From assembly GCF_018390605.1 (NCBI RefSeq), contig NZ_JAHBGD010000012.1, positions 216,226-280,225 on the forward strand: a stretch of DNA of 64,000 nt, read 5' to 3'. Both the position numbers and the translations under genes were made by a program. The notes below the pieces were generated by a model. That model was not told the DNA's origin. It saw nothing but the letters and a program-made list of their open reading frames with translations, and did not search any database. Source of the stretch: Ancylobacter defluvii. Its GTDB lineage: Bacteria > Pseudomonadota > Alphaproteobacteria > Rhizobiales > Xanthobacteraceae. Shown here in pieces: positions 47,321 to 56,545 of this stretch (its first letter is position 1; every line of letters starts with the position of its first letter).

Positions 47321-48349
47321 TCAGTAATTCAGCATGGAAGGATTGAAATCGACCGTCAGATCCCGCCAAGTTTCATATTTTTCCGGCCGCAGCATCGGAA
47401 ACGGGTTGTCCTGATGGGCGGCCAGATTGACGGCGCGCATCGCCGTCTCCTGGACGACCTTGGCATAGGGGTTCCCCGCGCTCTGGACTTCCACCAGTTG
47501 CGGAGCGCCCTGGAGCCGACGGTCGGGGCCCAGAATGAAGCGGATCGACACCGTGATCCGCTCGACATCCACGCCGCCTGCCGGCAGCGACCAGAACTGG
47601 CGGATATAGGCGCGGAGCGCGTCGATCTCGGTTTGCGAGAGCGAGTTCGCATCACCACGGGTCGCCCCCAAGGACGCCATCGAGTTCATCGTGTCGCCAA
47701 GCGCGGCCTGGCGCCGGGGATCCTGCTTGTTCAGCAGCGCCGCGATCTGGTTGGGATTGAAGTCGCGCTGCTCCTTCGGCGGCGCCTGCACCACCTTGGG
47801 AGGAATGTCCTTCGGCTTTTTCGGTGGAGCCGGCGGCGGAGGCGGCGCGGCCTGGGCCGTCTGCGCCGGCTTCGGCTCGTCCTTCTTCGGCTCCGGCGGT
47901 TTGGCTGCCATCGATTCGGCGTCCTTAGGCGGCGCCGGTTCGGGCTTCGCCTGCGGCTGCTGCGGCGCCGGCTTCGGCTCCGGTGGCTTGGCCTCCGCTT
48001 GCTGCTGAGGCGGCGTCGGCTCGGGTTTCGCGTCAGGCGGTGGCGGCGGGGGAGGAGGAGGTGCCGCGGCTTCCTTCGCCGCCTTGATCTCGGGCTTTTC
48101 CGAGACCTTGGCGTCGAGATTTTCCGCCTGCTTGGGGGCGTCGATCTTCTCCACCACCGGTTTGGGCGCCTCGGCCTTCGGAGCATCCTTCTTGCCGGCC
48201 ATCATCTTCGACAGCTCCGAATCGGAGACGATGTCGATCGGCATGGATTCCTGCACGATCTCATAGGGGCTAGGAGACGCGAAGGAGATGGCCATGAAGC
48301 CGATGATGCCGATGTGAAGGGCGGCCGAAGAGACGAGACCCGCGCGCAT
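47321..48349 (-). CDS. tolA: TolA-like energy-transducing protein
   Basis: 342 residues. One N-terminal transmembrane helix (about 1-24) carries the SHLS-type region [13 protein letters not shown] long Pro/Lys/Glu/Ala-rich central rod (about 50-210) has runs such as [15 protein letters not shown]. The C-terminal TolA/TonB domain (about 225-340) has [32 protein letters not shown] and [14 protein letters not shown]. It transmits proton-motive force from TolQR to Pal and TolB. It overlaps neither neighbour and sits 5 bp after tolR. Confidence 0.93.
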   Translation of the reverse strand: MRAGLVSSAALHIGIIGFMAISFASPSPYEIVQESMPIDIVSDSELSKMMAGKKDAPKAEAPKPVVEKIDAPKQAENLDAKVSEKPEIKAAKEAAAPPPPPPPPPDAKPEPTPPQQQAEAKPPEPKPAPQQPQAKPEPAPPKDAESMAAKPPEPKKDEPKPAQTAQAAPPPPPAPPKKPKDIPPKVVQAPPKEQRDFNPNQIAALLNKQDPRRQAALGDTMNSMASLGATRGDANSLSQTEIDALRAYIRQFWSLPAGGVDVERITVSIRFILGPDRRLQGAPQLVEVQSAGNPYAKVVQETAMRAVNLAAHQDNPFPMLRPEKYETWRDLTVDFNPSMLNY

Positions 48350-48354
48350 GCCGC

Positions 48355-48810
48355 TCAGCTCCCCTGCTCGACTTCGGAAACCAGCGCGACGCGCTTGAAG
48401 CCGGCACCCGACAGACGGCCCATGACCTTCATCACCGCGCCATAGTCGACCGTCTTGTCGCCGCGCACGAAGATACGTTCGTCATAGCCGGCCTTGGCGA
48501 TCGCCTGCAGCTTCGGCACGAGTTCCTCGACCGAGATTTGGCTGTCCTGCAGGAAGACCTTGCCCTGATTATCTATGGAGACGACCAGCGGCTCGCGATC
48601 CTGCGAGACCGCCTGCGCTTGCGTCTGCGGCAAATCTAGCGGCACGCCGACGGTGAGCATCGGCGCCGCTACCATGAATATGATGAGCAGCACCAGCATC
48701 ACGTCGACCATCGGCGTAACGTTGATCTCGGACATGACGGCACCGCCGCCGCCGCGACGACGCGAACGTCGCGACTGCCAGCCCCCGCCTCCGCCTCCCG
48801 ACATACCCAT
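48355..48810 (-). CDS. tolR: Biopolymer transport protein TolR
   Basis: A 151-residue inner-membrane protein of the ExbD/TolR family. A Gly-rich basic N-terminus (MGMSGGGGGGWQSRRSRRRG) precedes one transmembrane helix (about 35-55) with the key proton-path Asp in INVTPMVDVMLVLLIIFMV. A periplasmic domain has IFVRGDKTVDYG. With TolQ it forms the proton channel that powers TolA. ATG 48804 is an alternative start. Confidence 0.95.
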   Translation of the reverse strand: MGMSGGGGGGWQSRRSRRRGGGGAVMSEINVTPMVDVMLVLLIIFMVAAPMLTVGVPLDLPQTQAQAVSQDREPLVVSIDNQGKVFLQDSQISVEELVPKLQAIAKAGYDERIFVRGDKTVDYGAVMKVMGRLSGAGFKRVALVSEVEQGS

Positions 48811-48815
48811 GCGCG

Positions 48816-49529
48816 TCAGCCCCGTTCGTCGATTTGGCGCGACAGGATGGCGGAGAACTCGTCAGCGAAGCCCTCCAGCCGCAGCGCCAGCCGGTTCACC
48901 TGTGACACGAACTTGTTGTAGAAAATCGTCGCCGGGATGGCGGCGATAAGGCCGATTGCCGTTGCGAAAAGGGCTTCGGCAATACCGGGCGCCACCACAG
49001 CGAGGCTGGTGTTCTTCGACGCGGCGATCGACTGGAAGGCGGTCATGATGCCCCAGACCGTACCGAACAGGCCGATGAAGGGGCCAGCCGAGCCGACCGT
49101 CGCCAGCACTAGAAGCCGCGCCTCCAGCCGCTCGACCTCACGGGCGACGGTAACGTCCATCACCTTGTCGAGCCGCTGGGTCAGGCCGGCGAAGGAACGA
49201 GCGCCCCCCTCATAGGAGCGCTTCCACTCCCGCATAGCCGCCACGAAGATCGCCGCCATCGCGTGGTTCGGCCGCGACGACAGCGAGCGATACAATTCCT
49301 CGAGGCTCTGGCCGGACCAGAAGGTCTGCTCGAAACGATCCATCTGCCGCTTCATGCGGGCGAACAGGATGGTCTTGTCGATAATGATCGCCCAAACCCA
49401 GATCGAGGCGAGCACGAGGCCGGCCATCACCAGCTTGACGATAAAATGCGCCTGAAGGAACAGCCCGATCAGCGAAAGATCAGCGCTCGGGGCGGCCATG
49501 GCCGTTTGCGCTACATCGGCAGGGTTCAT
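48816..49529 (-). CDS. tolQ: Tol-Pal system proton channel TolQ
   Basis: A 237-residue inner-membrane protein of the ExbB/TolQ/MotA family with three helices (about 20-50, 140-165 and 175-205). The motifs ATVGSAGPFIGLFGTVWGIM and EALFATAIGLIAAIPATIFYNKF are diagnostic (key GLFGTVWGIM and TAIGLIAAIPA). First gene of tolQRAB-pal. It is preceded by a 256-bp region with a near-consensus CtrA box at 49745-49759. Confidence 0.97.
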   Translation of the reverse strand: MNPADVAQTAMAAPSADLSLIGLFLQAHFIVKLVMAGLVLASIWVWAIIIDKTILFARMKRQMDRFEQTFWSGQSLEELYRSLSSRPNHAMAAIFVAAMREWKRSYEGGARSFAGLTQRLDKVMDVTVAREVERLEARLLVLATVGSAGPFIGLFGTVWGIMTAFQSIAASKNTSLAVVAPGIAEALFATAIGLIAAIPATIFYNKFVSQVNRLALRLEGFADEFSAILSRQIDERG

Positions 49530-49744
49530 ATGATCTCAACCTCAAGCACCAGAGCCCGCCCGCCCACTCGGACGGACGGCACGCATCACGCGCAGACGCC
49601 ACGGCGGCTTATTCGACAAGAACGGACACGCCCCGACGGGAGCCGAGGGCTTTCGTCCACTTGCCTTACCCCTGTTCGACGGTGAATCCGACGAAACTTG
49701 GGCGCCCAACGTCCCACGCCACGCTGATTAAGCACTTGCTAGGG

Positions 49745-49759
49745 TTAATGCCGCGTTAG
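49745..49759. promoter_or_regulatory. Near-consensus CtrA box in the ybgC-tolQ gap
   Basis: TTAA-TGCCGCG-TTAG differs from the CtrA consensus at one base. It lies about 215 bp upstream of tolQ. The gap 49530-49785 shows nothing else clear. Confidence 0.3.
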
Positions 49760-49785
49760 CGTTGCGGCACCGCAACACCGGCGGG

Positions 49786-50319
49786 TCAGATCGACGGCGC
49801 CTCGCCCTGTGCCGCGCGCATGGCGGCGCGCAAGGAATCCGGGATGCGCCGGGCACGCCCCTGCGAGACGAAGGCCACCTTCACCCGTCCCTCGATCAAC
49901 AATTCGCCGCGGCGCATCACTTTTTGCAGCAGGGTGATGGACGCACCGGCGACCTCGACCGGGCTGGTATGGATCTCCAGCACGTCGTCGATGCGGGCCG
50001 GGCGCAGGAAATCGAGTTGCATCGCCCGCACCACGAAGGCGAAGCCGGGCGCTTCCGCCAGCGCCTCGCCGAAAAGATCGCCCTGCACCACGCCGATGAG
50101 GCGCAGATGGTCGGAACGCGCCCGTTCCATGAATTTCAGGTAGTTGGCGTGATAGACGATGCCGGAGAAGTCCGTGTCTTCGTAATAGACGCGCACCGGC
50201 AGCACATGGCCACCCGGCACCAGACGCCCGGCAAGATGGAGAAACGGATCCGCCGCGAGCTCGCGGGGATCCAGATTGGGCGCACGAGGATCTTGCCCGC
50301 GAGGTTCATGTCCATTCAT
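49786..50319 (-). CDS. ybgC: Tol-Pal-associated acyl-CoA thioesterase
   Basis: A 177-residue hot-dog-fold thioesterase. Catalytic Asp and His are in YYEDTDFSGIVYHANYLKFMERAR (key EDTDFSGIVYHANYL). The first 35 residues are a non-conserved lead with a possible later start. It hydrolyses short acyl-CoA or acyl-ACP esters and is conserved next to tolQ. Confidence 0.95.
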   Translation of the reverse strand: MNGHEPRGQDPRAPNLDPRELAADPFLHLAGRLVPGGHVLPVRVYYEDTDFSGIVYHANYLKFMERARSDHLRLIGVVQGDLFGEALAEAPGFAFVVRAMQLDFLRPARIDDVLEIHTSPVEVAGASITLLQKVMRRGELLIEGRVKVAFVSQGRARRIPDSLRAAMRAAQGEAPSI

Positions 50320-50399
50320 GCCGCCCTCATAAACGAGACCGCGCCCCTTGTGAACAAAGGGCGCGGCCAGATTTTACGCAGATGCGAAGACGACCGGGG

Positions 50400-50822
50400 T
50401 CAGTTCCCCGTAGCGCCGTCCACCGGCGGCTCGGGGTTCTGCGGCGCCGGGCGACGGCGGTCGGCCATGAACTGGTCGAATTCCGCCTTGTCCTTGGCCT
50501 GACGCAGGCGATCGAGGAAGCCGCGGAAGTCCTTCTGCTCGTCTTCGAGGCGCCGCAGCGTCTCTTCACGGTACTCGTCGAAGGCACGGTTGCCGCTCGA
50601 TGGCATACCGCGTCCCCAGCGCCCGAAAGCGTTGCGGAACGCCTCGCCGCCCTCTTCCTGCCAACGCGCGAAACCGCGCCGTCCACCACAACCCATACGT
50701 CCACTCCCGATGGTAAAGGCCAGGATCGCCAGCCCGAGCGGCCACCAGGCCATAAAGCCCAGCACCGTCAGCGCGATCCAGGCCGGTTTGCCGTAACTGT
50801 CGAGCTTGTAAGCGAGCTCCAT
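50400..50822 (-). CDS. DUF2852 protein, membrane-anchored
   Basis: 140 residues. One hydrophobic helix (about 14-38, PAWIALTVLGFMAWWPLGLA) is followed by a Gly/Arg turn (RMGCGGRRGFARW) and an amphipathic charged C-terminus with FDEYREETLRRLEDEQKDFRGFLDRLR (key EYREETLRRLEDE), typical of DUF2852. Function unknown. Its 5' region carries a 21-bp element (50838-50858) that matches the operator-like site in front of the adjacent TetR gene. Confidence 0.88.
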   Translation of the reverse strand: MELAYKLDSYGKPAWIALTVLGFMAWWPLGLAILAFTIGSGRMGCGGRRGFARWQEEGGEAFRNAFGRWGRGMPSSGNRAFDEYREETLRRLEDEQKDFRGFLDRLRQAKDKAEFDQFMADRRRPAPQNPEPPVDGATGN

Positions 50823-50837
50823 GGCTGCCGTCCCGGT

Positions 50838-50858
50838 TAATGTTAAATACATTTACAT
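50838..50858. promoter_or_regulatory. TetR operator-like site upstream of DUF2852
   Basis: On the minus strand the site reads ATGTnAATGT...ACATTA and agrees at 16 of 21 positions with 51530-51550. It lies 16 bp from the DUF2852 start codon in an AT-rich patch. Confidence 0.6.
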
Positions 50859-50904
50859 ATATGGAGGCGGCCGTAGGTTTTGTCAATGCCGTAGCGTTGC
50901 CCGA

Positions 50905-51531
50905 TCAGTCGGAAGGCCCGCCCAGCCCTTTCAGATAGACGAGAAAGCCGGCCTCCAGCAGTTCGTCCGGGGTCATCGGCAGCTTGCGGCGGGCGCCGTC
51001 GGCGCGGGCGAACAGCGAGGCGACGCCATGCGCCAGCGACCAGGTATGCAGCGCCACCATCAACGCCGGCGGCCGGCCCGGCATGTGAGAGACCAATACT
51101 TCGGCCGCCTCGCGCAGCACCGCAAAGGCGGCGGCGCCGGCCGCCTGCAATCCCTCATGCGCTTCCAGCGGCACGCCGGATTCGAACATGGCGATGTAAT
51201 AGGACGGCTGGTGGCGGGCGAAATCGAGATAGGCGCGCCCCATGCGCTCATAGGCGGCGGCCGGTGATGGGCGACCCTCCTGCCACGCCGCTTTCAGCGC
51301 TTCGGCGAAGCGGTCGAAGCCGGTGGTGGCGACGGCGGCTATCAGCTCGTCGCGGTCGCGGAAATGCCGGTAGGGCGCGGCCGCACTCACCCCTGCCCGC
51401 CGCGCCGCTTCGGCGAAGGTGACGCCGGCGATGCCCTTCTCGGCGATGAGGTCGAGCGTCCCCTGCATCAGGGCTTCCCGCAGGTTGCCATGATGGTAGG
51501 AGCGCGTTTCGCCGTTTCGGGACCAGTTCAT
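50905..51531 (-). CDS. TetR/AcrR-family transcriptional regulator
   Basis: 208 residues. N-terminal HTH: YHHGNLREALMQGTLDLIAEKG, then GVTFAEAARRAGVSAAAPYRHFRDRDEL (key AGVSAAAPYRHF). The C-terminal WHG-type ligand domain has PSYYIAMFESGVP and HTWSLAHGVASLF. It is wedged between ruvB and DUF2852/ybgC, a position not usual for the ruv-tol block, so it is an insertion relative to the common order. Matching operator-like sites before its own gene and before DUF2852 suggest autoregulation and DUF2852 as target. Confidence 0.9.
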   Translation of the reverse strand: MNWSRNGETRSYHHGNLREALMQGTLDLIAEKGIAGVTFAEAARRAGVSAAAPYRHFRDRDELIAAVATTGFDRFAEALKAAWQEGRPSPAAAYERMGRAYLDFARHQPSYYIAMFESGVPLEAHEGLQAAGAAAFAVLREAAEVLVSHMPGRPPALMVALHTWSLAHGVASLFARADGARRKLPMTPDELLEAGFLVYLKGLGGPSD

Positions 51532-51550
51532 GTGAATGTGAATTACATTA
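51530..51550. promoter_or_regulatory. TetR operator-like site at the TetR gene's own start
   Basis: ATGTGAATGTGAATTACATT plus A, overlapping the TetR start codon, is the second copy of the element at 50838-50858. ATGT/ACAT arms give partial dyad symmetry. The only gap between ruvB and TetR (47 bp) is largely this site. Confidence 0.6.
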
Positions 51551-51578
51551 GCGGGGCAGCGGCGTCGATCTTATTCGC

Positions 51579-52613
51579 CTACTCGCCCTCATCGAACAGC
51601 GGCATCTGGTTCACCGTCGTCGGCACCGCAAGGCCCATATGCTTGAAGGCATGGGCGGTCAGCACCCGGCCGCGCGGGGTGCGCTGCACGAAGCCCTGCT
51701 GCACCAGATAGGGCTCGATGATCTCCTCGATGGCGTCGCGCGGCTCCGACAGCGCCGCGGCAATGGTCTCGACGCCAACCGGACCACCGCCATAATTCAT
51801 TGCGATTACAGTAAGATAACGCCGGTCCATCTGGTCGAGGCCGAGCGCGTCGACCTCCAGATGACCGAGCGCGTGGTCGGCTCCAGCACGGTCGATGATT
51901 TCCTTGCCGGCCACCAGCGCGAAATCCCGCACCCGGCGCAGCAGCCGCCCGGCAATGCGCGGCGTGCCGCGGGCGCGGCGGGCGATCTCGCGCGCTCCAT
52001 CCTTTGAAATCGGAATGCCCAGCACGCGGGCGCCGCGCGACACCACCAATTCGAGTTCATCTATCGTGTAAAAATTGAGACGGATAGGTATTCCAAAGCG
52101 ATCCCGCAAAGGCGTAGTCAGCAAACCCGAGCGCGTCGTAGCACCGACCAGAGTAAATTTCGACAGCGATATCTTCACTGAACGCGCGGCGGGGCCTTCA
52201 CCGATGATCAGATCGAGCTCATAATCTTCCATCGCCGGGTAGAGGATCTCCTCAACCGCCGGGTTGAGGCGATGAATTTCGTCGATGAACAGGACATCCC
52301 GCTCCTCGAGATTGGTCAGCAGAGCGGCGAGATCGCCGGCCTTCGCGATCACCGGACCCGACGTCGAGCGGAAGCCGACACCCAGTTCGCGCGCAACTAT
52401 TTGAGCAAGCGTGGTTTTTCCCAAACCGGGCGGGCCGACGAACAAGACGTGGTCGAGCGCCTCACCACGGGTCTTGGCCGCTTTGATGAAGATGTCGAGA
52501 TTGGCGCGGGCCTGCTCCTGACCGACGAACTCCGCCAGCATTTGCGGGCGCAGGGTGGCCTCCGCAAGGTCTTCCTCGCGCTTGTCGGGGGCGATCAGCC
52601 GCTTCGTGCTCAT
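51579..52613 (-). CDS. ruvB: Holliday junction branch-migration helicase RuvB
   Basis: A 344-residue AAA+ motor. N-terminal [12 protein letters not shown], Walker [10 protein letters not shown], Walker [10 protein letters not shown], sensor 1 [18 protein letters not shown], arginine-finger region and the C-terminal winged helix ([18 protein letters not shown]). It works with RuvA and RuvC in recombinational repair. ruvC-ruvA-ruvB run in this order on the minus strand. Confidence 0.97.
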   Translation of the reverse strand: MSTKRLIAPDKREEDLAEATLRPQMLAEFVGQEQARANLDIFIKAAKTRGEALDHVLFVGPPGLGKTTLAQIVARELGVGFRSTSGPVIAKAGDLAALLTNLEERDVLFIDEIHRLNPAVEEILYPAMEDYELDLIIGEGPAARSVKISLSKFTLVGATTRSGLLTTPLRDRFGIPIRLNFYTIDELELVVSRGARVLGIPISKDGAREIARRARGTPRIAGRLLRRVRDFALVAGKEIIDRAGADHALGHLEVDALGLDQMDRRYLTVIAMNYGGGPVGVETIAAALSEPRDAIEEIIEPYLVQQGFVQRTPRGRVLTAHAFKHMGLAVPTTVNQMPLFDEGE

Positions 52614-52701
52614 CGGCCGGCCCGCCTCGCCTCAGTGCAGTGAGGTGTACGATGCGGCCGATCCGCCGGCCCGGCTGTGCAGTGAGTGCAGGATTGCCGC
52701 C

Positions 52702-53319
52702 TCATCGGGCCAGCTCCTTCAATCCGAGCCGGATGAGCTTTGCGGTATCCGCCGCCTCCCCCGCCTCGCGGACGGCCGCCGCCACCGCGGCGCTGGCCTG
52801 CACCTGCGCATAGCCGAGATTGACCAGTGCCGAGACGGCGTCCGCCATCGGGGCGGGGGCGGAGCGGGCCTCGAGCTGGCCGGCGAGGCTGACGGCCGCC
52901 GGATCGACATCGGCGAAACCCGGCGCCTTGTCCTTCAGCTCGGCGACGATGCGGGCGGCGACCTTCGGCCCCACCCCGTTCGCCCGCGCCACCATCGCCT
53001 TGTCGCCGAGCGCCACCGCATTGGCGAGCTCGGAGGGCGACAGCACGGAAAGCACGTTGAGCGCCACCTTGGCACCCACACCCTGCACGTTCTGCAGCAG
53101 CAGGAACCACGCCTTCTCCGCCGGCGAGGTGAAGCCGTAGAGCCGGATCATGTCCTCGCGCACGAAGGTCTCAATGAACAGCGTCGCCGCCTCGCCCGGC
53201 GAGGGCAGCGCCTGCAGCGTGCGCCCGGAGCAGTGGACCAGATAGCCGACGCCCTGCACGTCGAGGATGGCATGGTCCTCGCCGGTGCTGTCGACCAGAC
53301 CCTTGAGCTTGCCGATCAT
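52702..53319 (-). CDS. ruvA: Holliday junction branch-migration protein RuvA
   Basis: A 205-residue DNA-binding subunit. It starts [26 protein letters not shown] (key GKLKG and VQGVGY), then two helix-hairpin-helix motifs ([19 protein letters not shown] and [20 protein letters not shown]) and a C-terminal RuvB-binding domain ([10 protein letters not shown]). A direct repeat GTGCAGTGAG lies in the 88-bp gap before ruvB. Confidence 0.95.
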   Translation of the reverse strand: MIGKLKGLVDSTGEDHAILDVQGVGYLVHCSGRTLQALPSPGEAATLFIETFVREDMIRLYGFTSPAEKAWFLLLQNVQGVGAKVALNVLSVLSPSELANAVALGDKAMVARANGVGPKVAARIVAELKDKAPGFADVDPAAVSLAGQLEARSAPAPMADAVSALVNLGYAQVQASAAVAAAVREAGEAADTAKLIRLGLKELAR

Positions 53320-53329
53320 GGCGTCCCCG

Positions 53330-53857
53330 TCATCGTGCCGCCACCTTGGCCTCGAACCGCGCGCGCAATGCCGCCGCGCCCCTATGCTGGGCGTGGGTGA
53401 CGGCGACCGCAAGCGCATCCGCCGCGTCGTCGGTCTCGAAATCCGCCTGCGGCAGCAGCACCTTCATCATCATGCGGATCTGCGCCTTCTCTGCCCGCCC
53501 GGCGCCGACCACCGTCTTCTTGACCAGCAGCGCCGCATATTCGGCGACCGGCACTCCGGCCAGGGCCGGCGTCAGCAGCACCACCCCGCGCGCCTGCCCG
53601 AGCTTCAGCGTCGAGGCCGGGTTCACGTTCACGAAGGTTTCCTCCACCGCCGCCTCGTCGGGCGAGAAGGCGGCGAGGACGCTGCAGAGCTCGCGATGCA
53701 GAACCGCGAGGCGCTCGGCCAGCGTGCCCTCCTCCGGCGGCAGCACCGTGCCGCAGGCGATGAAGGAAAGCCGCGTGCCGGCAGCCTCGATCACCCCCCA
53801 ACCGGTGCGACGGAGGCCGGGATCGAGGCCGAGAATGCGAATCGGAGTGGGAGCCAT
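53330..53857 (-). CDS. ruvC: Crossover junction endodeoxyribonuclease RuvC
   Basis: A 175-residue RNase H-fold resolvase. Catalytic acidic residues lie in [15 protein letters not shown], the Glu in [13 protein letters not shown] and the C-terminal [13 protein letters not shown]. It cuts Holliday junctions held by RuvAB. 10 bp before ruvA. Confidence 0.95.
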   Translation of the reverse strand: MAPTPIRILGLDPGLRRTGWGVIEAAGTRLSFIACGTVLPPEEGTLAERLAVLHRELCSVLAAFSPDEAAVEETFVNVNPASTLKLGQARGVVLLTPALAGVPVAEYAALLVKKTVVGAGRAEKAQIRMMMKVLLPQADFETDDAADALAVAVTHAQHRGAAALRARFEAKVAAR

Positions 53858-53944
53858 ATCTTAGGGAGTAGCCGAACAAACGACGAACGGCCAGAGTCCG
53901 GCCCGCCGGAAAGCTCGCGATTTCGCCACAGCCCAGGCGCATGG

Positions 53945-53959
53945 TTAACGCGGGATTAA
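53945..53959. promoter_or_regulatory. CtrA box (TTAA-N7-TTAA) upstream of the COG4315 protein
   Basis: TTAA-CGCGGGA-TTAA is a perfect CtrA consensus, 36 bp before the start at 53996 and 87 bp from the divergent ruvC start. Confidence 0.6.
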
Positions 53960-53995
53960 GGGGAGTGCCACAAGCCCCACACCCGGAGAAACGCC

Positions 53996-54349
53996 ATGAT
54001 CACCGCATTCACCCGCATCGCCGGCCTTGCGCTCGGTGCCACGCTGCTTGCCAGCGCCGCACCTGCCGCCGGCATGCTCACCGGCACCGGCGGCAAGACG
54101 CTGTATGTGTTCGACAAGGACACGGGCGGCATGCCGAGCTGCTACGACGCCTGCGCCGCCAACTGGCCGCCCTTTGTCGGCAAGTCCGGCGACGCGATGA
54201 AGACCGGCTGGACGCTGGTGCCGCGCAAGGACGGCGCCATGCAATGGGCCTATGACGGCAAGCCGCTCTATTATTTCGCCGGCGACAGGAAAGCCGGCGA
54301 CGCGACCGGCGACGGGCGCAACGGCGTCTGGCACGTGATCAAGCAGTAG
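53996..54349 (+). CDS. Secreted COG4315-type protein (YxFxxD repeats)
   Basis: 117 residues with a signal peptide (about 1-24, SAAPAAG). Two Yx(F/W/Y)xxD motifs are visible: YVFDKD (about 37-42) and YYFAGD. Further family words are CYDACAANWPPF and GVWHVIK. The family is exported, of unknown function. There is no lipobox Cys in the signal, so the protein is probably soluble in the periplasm. Its promoter region contains a perfect CtrA box. Confidence 0.88.
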   Translation: MITAFTRIAGLALGATLLASAAPAAGMLTGTGGKTLYVFDKDTGGMPSCYDACAANWPPFVGKSGDAMKTGWTLVPRKDGAMQWAYDGKPLYYFAGDRKAGDATGDGRNGVWHVIKQ

Positions 54350-54443
54350 CCGGCTGGACTGTCCCCGGAGCGGCCGGCCCCTTGTTGTGAACAACGCCAT
54401 GGCCGCGGCACGTCCGGCCATGGCGCGGAAGGGTATGTCCCTC

Positions 54444-55391
54444 TCAGCCGCGGCGCGCCGGCACCAGCGCCCCGCTGGCCAGCACCACACCGAAGCCGGT
54501 GGCGACGATGCCGATCACCGCCGCCATATCCGGATGCTCGTCGAGCAGCGGCACGGCGAGCCCCGCCGCCAGTGCCGGGACCAGACCGGTGAAAGCTGCC
54601 GCCCGCGAGGAACCGAGCTTCTCGATCGCCATGCCGAAGGCCACCAGCGCCACCACGCCGGAACCGATGCCCTGCACCAGCAGGAGTTGCAGCACCTCGG
54701 CGCCATAGCCCTCGCGCAGCGCCGTGAACACCCCCGGCAGGCCGACCGGAGTGAGAATGATCGCCGACCACAGGCCGATCAGCCCCACCAGTTCCTTGGC
54801 GTCCAAGCCGGTACGGCGGAAGGCCAGCGTGTAGCCGGCCCACAGGCTGGCACCGGTGAGCAACAGCAGATGGCCGCGCCAGGCGCCATCCGCCGAATTG
54901 AGCAGCCCGCGCCCGCCCAGCGTGACGACGCCGAGCGCGATGCAGACGAAGCCCGCGGCGCGCACCCAGCCCAGCCGCTCCTTCAGCGCCAGCACCGAGA
55001 TCACCGCCACGATCAGCGGCATGGTGCCGGGCAGCAGCGGCCCGACATCGGCGGCCGGCACGAAGCGCATCGCATTGGCGACCACCAGGAAGAAGATCGC
55101 GCCCGAGCCCATGAAGCAGAACAGGAACGGCACCACCCGGCCGCGCGGCCAGAGGCCGATCTTCAGCCACCATGGCGCCAGCACCAGCGCCGGCACCACG
55201 AAACGCAGCCAGCCGACCGCCGAGGGCGTGAGATGGCCGGCCACCGCATGGCGGGTGGAAACGATCCAGCCGCCCCAGATGGCGACCGCGAACAAGGCGA
55301 GAGCGGTGCCGACCAGCCGGTCGCTACGCTCGGAAGCGGCACGGGCGGCAGCTACGGCCTCCGCCGGCACGCAGGGTTCGGAAACGCTCAT
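54444..55391 (-). CDS. EamA-family drug/metabolite transporter
   Basis: A 315-residue inner-membrane protein with about ten hydrophobic helices in two EamA repeats (WGGWIVSTRHAVAGHLTP and LLPGTMPLIVAVISVLALKERLG; TGLVPALAAGLAVPLLDEHPD in the second half). Probable exporter of a small metabolite; substrate unknown. Confidence 0.9.
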   Translation of the reverse strand: MSVSEPCVPAEAVAAARAASERSDRLVGTALALFAVAIWGGWIVSTRHAVAGHLTPSAVGWLRFVVPALVLAPWWLKIGLWPRGRVVPFLFCFMGSGAIFFLVVANAMRFVPAADVGPLLPGTMPLIVAVISVLALKERLGWVRAAGFVCIALGVVTLGGRGLLNSADGAWRGHLLLLTGASLWAGYTLAFRRTGLDAKELVGLIGLWSAIILTPVGLPGVFTALREGYGAEVLQLLLVQGIGSGVVALVAFGMAIEKLGSSRAAAFTGLVPALAAGLAVPLLDEHPDMAAVIGIVATGFGVVLASGALVPARRG

Positions 55392-55651
55392 GAGAAGTCC
55401 TGGTTGGGCGCGCGGTCCATCTCACCCGGCGCGCCATGTTTCGTTGCCAATCTGGGGGCAGCACGGCCGGGCGGCAAATGAGTTTTGCCGATATGCTCAT
55501 TCACCAAAAGTGATAGAACGTGCGAAACTATAAAAAACGGCGATTGACCCACCCGCAGCGCGGCGCTAGCAAGCCGATGATGGCGCCGTGGGCGCCGTTT
55601 CGCTTTCGGCCGGCGGCGCCCGCCGCGGTGCCACTCGGCGCAGGTGCGTTC

Positions 55652-56398
55652 ATGTCCTTCGACGCGGCCCTCGTCTGGGCCATCGCCACCGCCCTCCTCG
55701 CCGGCGCCACCCGCGGCTTTTCCGGCTTCGGCGGCGCGCTGATCTTCATGCCGCTGGTCGGCGCGGTGTTCGGGCCCAAGCTGGCGGCGCCGACCCTGCT
55801 GATCATCGACACCCTGCTCACGCTGCCGATGGTGCTGCGGGCGATGCGCGCCTGCATCTGGCGGCAGGTGGCGCCGCTCGCCATCGGCGCGGTGCTGGCG
55901 GTGCCGTTCGGCGTGCTGGTGCTGGAACAGGTCGACCCGGTGGCGCTGCGCTGGGCGATCGCCGCGCTGGCGGTGGTACTGCTGATGCTGCTGATCTTCG
56001 GACAGGGCCTCAAGGCGCCGCAGTCGCTGGCGGCGAAACTGGGCATCGGCGCCGTGTCCGGCCTGCTGGGCGGAGCGGCGCAGCTCTCGGGGCCGCCGGT
56101 GGTGGTCTACTGGCTCGGCACCGGCCAGAACGCCGCGCTGGTGCGGGCGAACCTGTTCGCCTTCTTCGCGCTGGTGACGCTCGCCTCCGGCACCGCCTAT
56201 CTCGGCCGCGGGCTGGTCGACGCCGAGGTGATGAAACTGTCGCTGGTGCTCGGGCCGACCTATGCGCTGGGTCTGGTCGCCGGCGCCCGCGGCTTCAGGC
56301 TGGCGAGCGACCGCCAGTTCCGGCTGATCGCCTATGCCATCATCGCGCTGGCGGCGATCGCCAGCGTGCCGCTGCTCGACCCGCTGCTGCGGCCATAG
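55652..56398 (+). CDS. Sulfite exporter TauE/SafE-family permease
   Basis: A 248-residue inner-membrane protein with about seven to eight hydrophobic helices. The family start GATRGFSGFGGALIFMPLVGAVFG and the second-half repeat GAVSGLLGGAAQLSGPPVVVYWL identify TauE/SafE (key FSGFGGAL and GPPVVVYWL). The upstream frame from 55520 is ordinary intergenic sequence. Substrate could be sulfite or an organosulfonate or organic acid. Confidence 0.88.
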   Translation: MSFDAALVWAIATALLAGATRGFSGFGGALIFMPLVGAVFGPKLAAPTLLIIDTLLTLPMVLRAMRACIWRQVAPLAIGAVLAVPFGVLVLEQVDPVALRWAIAALAVVLLMLLIFGQGLKAPQSLAAKLGIGAVSGLLGGAAQLSGPPVVVYWLGTGQNAALVRANLFAFFALVTLASGTAYLGRGLVDAEVMKLSLVLGPTYALGLVAGARGFRLASDRQFRLIAYAIIALAAIASVPLLDPLLRP

Positions 56399-56419
56399 GG
56401 AAGGCAGAGCCGGCGGCTC

Positions 56420-56520
56420 CTTCGCCCCGTGGGGGAGAGGGGTCTTCAACGCTTCCCAATCGCTAGAGCCCCTCACCGACCCGCTTCGCGGGCCACCTCT
56501 CCCCAATGGGGAGAGGAAAA
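56420..56520. repeat. CTCTCCCC-type intergenic repeat
   Basis: CCCCGTGGGGGAGAGGGG ... CCCCTCACCGACCCGCTTCG ... CCTCTCCCCAATGGGGAGAGG (broken here) is another copy of the family at 11290, lying between the TauE gene and the yebC tandem array. Confidence 0.85.
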
Positions 56521-56545
56521 GCAAGGCCCGGCCATCTCGCGGCAA

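Noticed and set aside
52630-52695. Repeated GTGCAGTGAG words between ruvA and ruvB as an operator
   Set aside because: Only two imperfect direct copies inside an operon gap; no symmetry or second occurrence elsewhere in the window.
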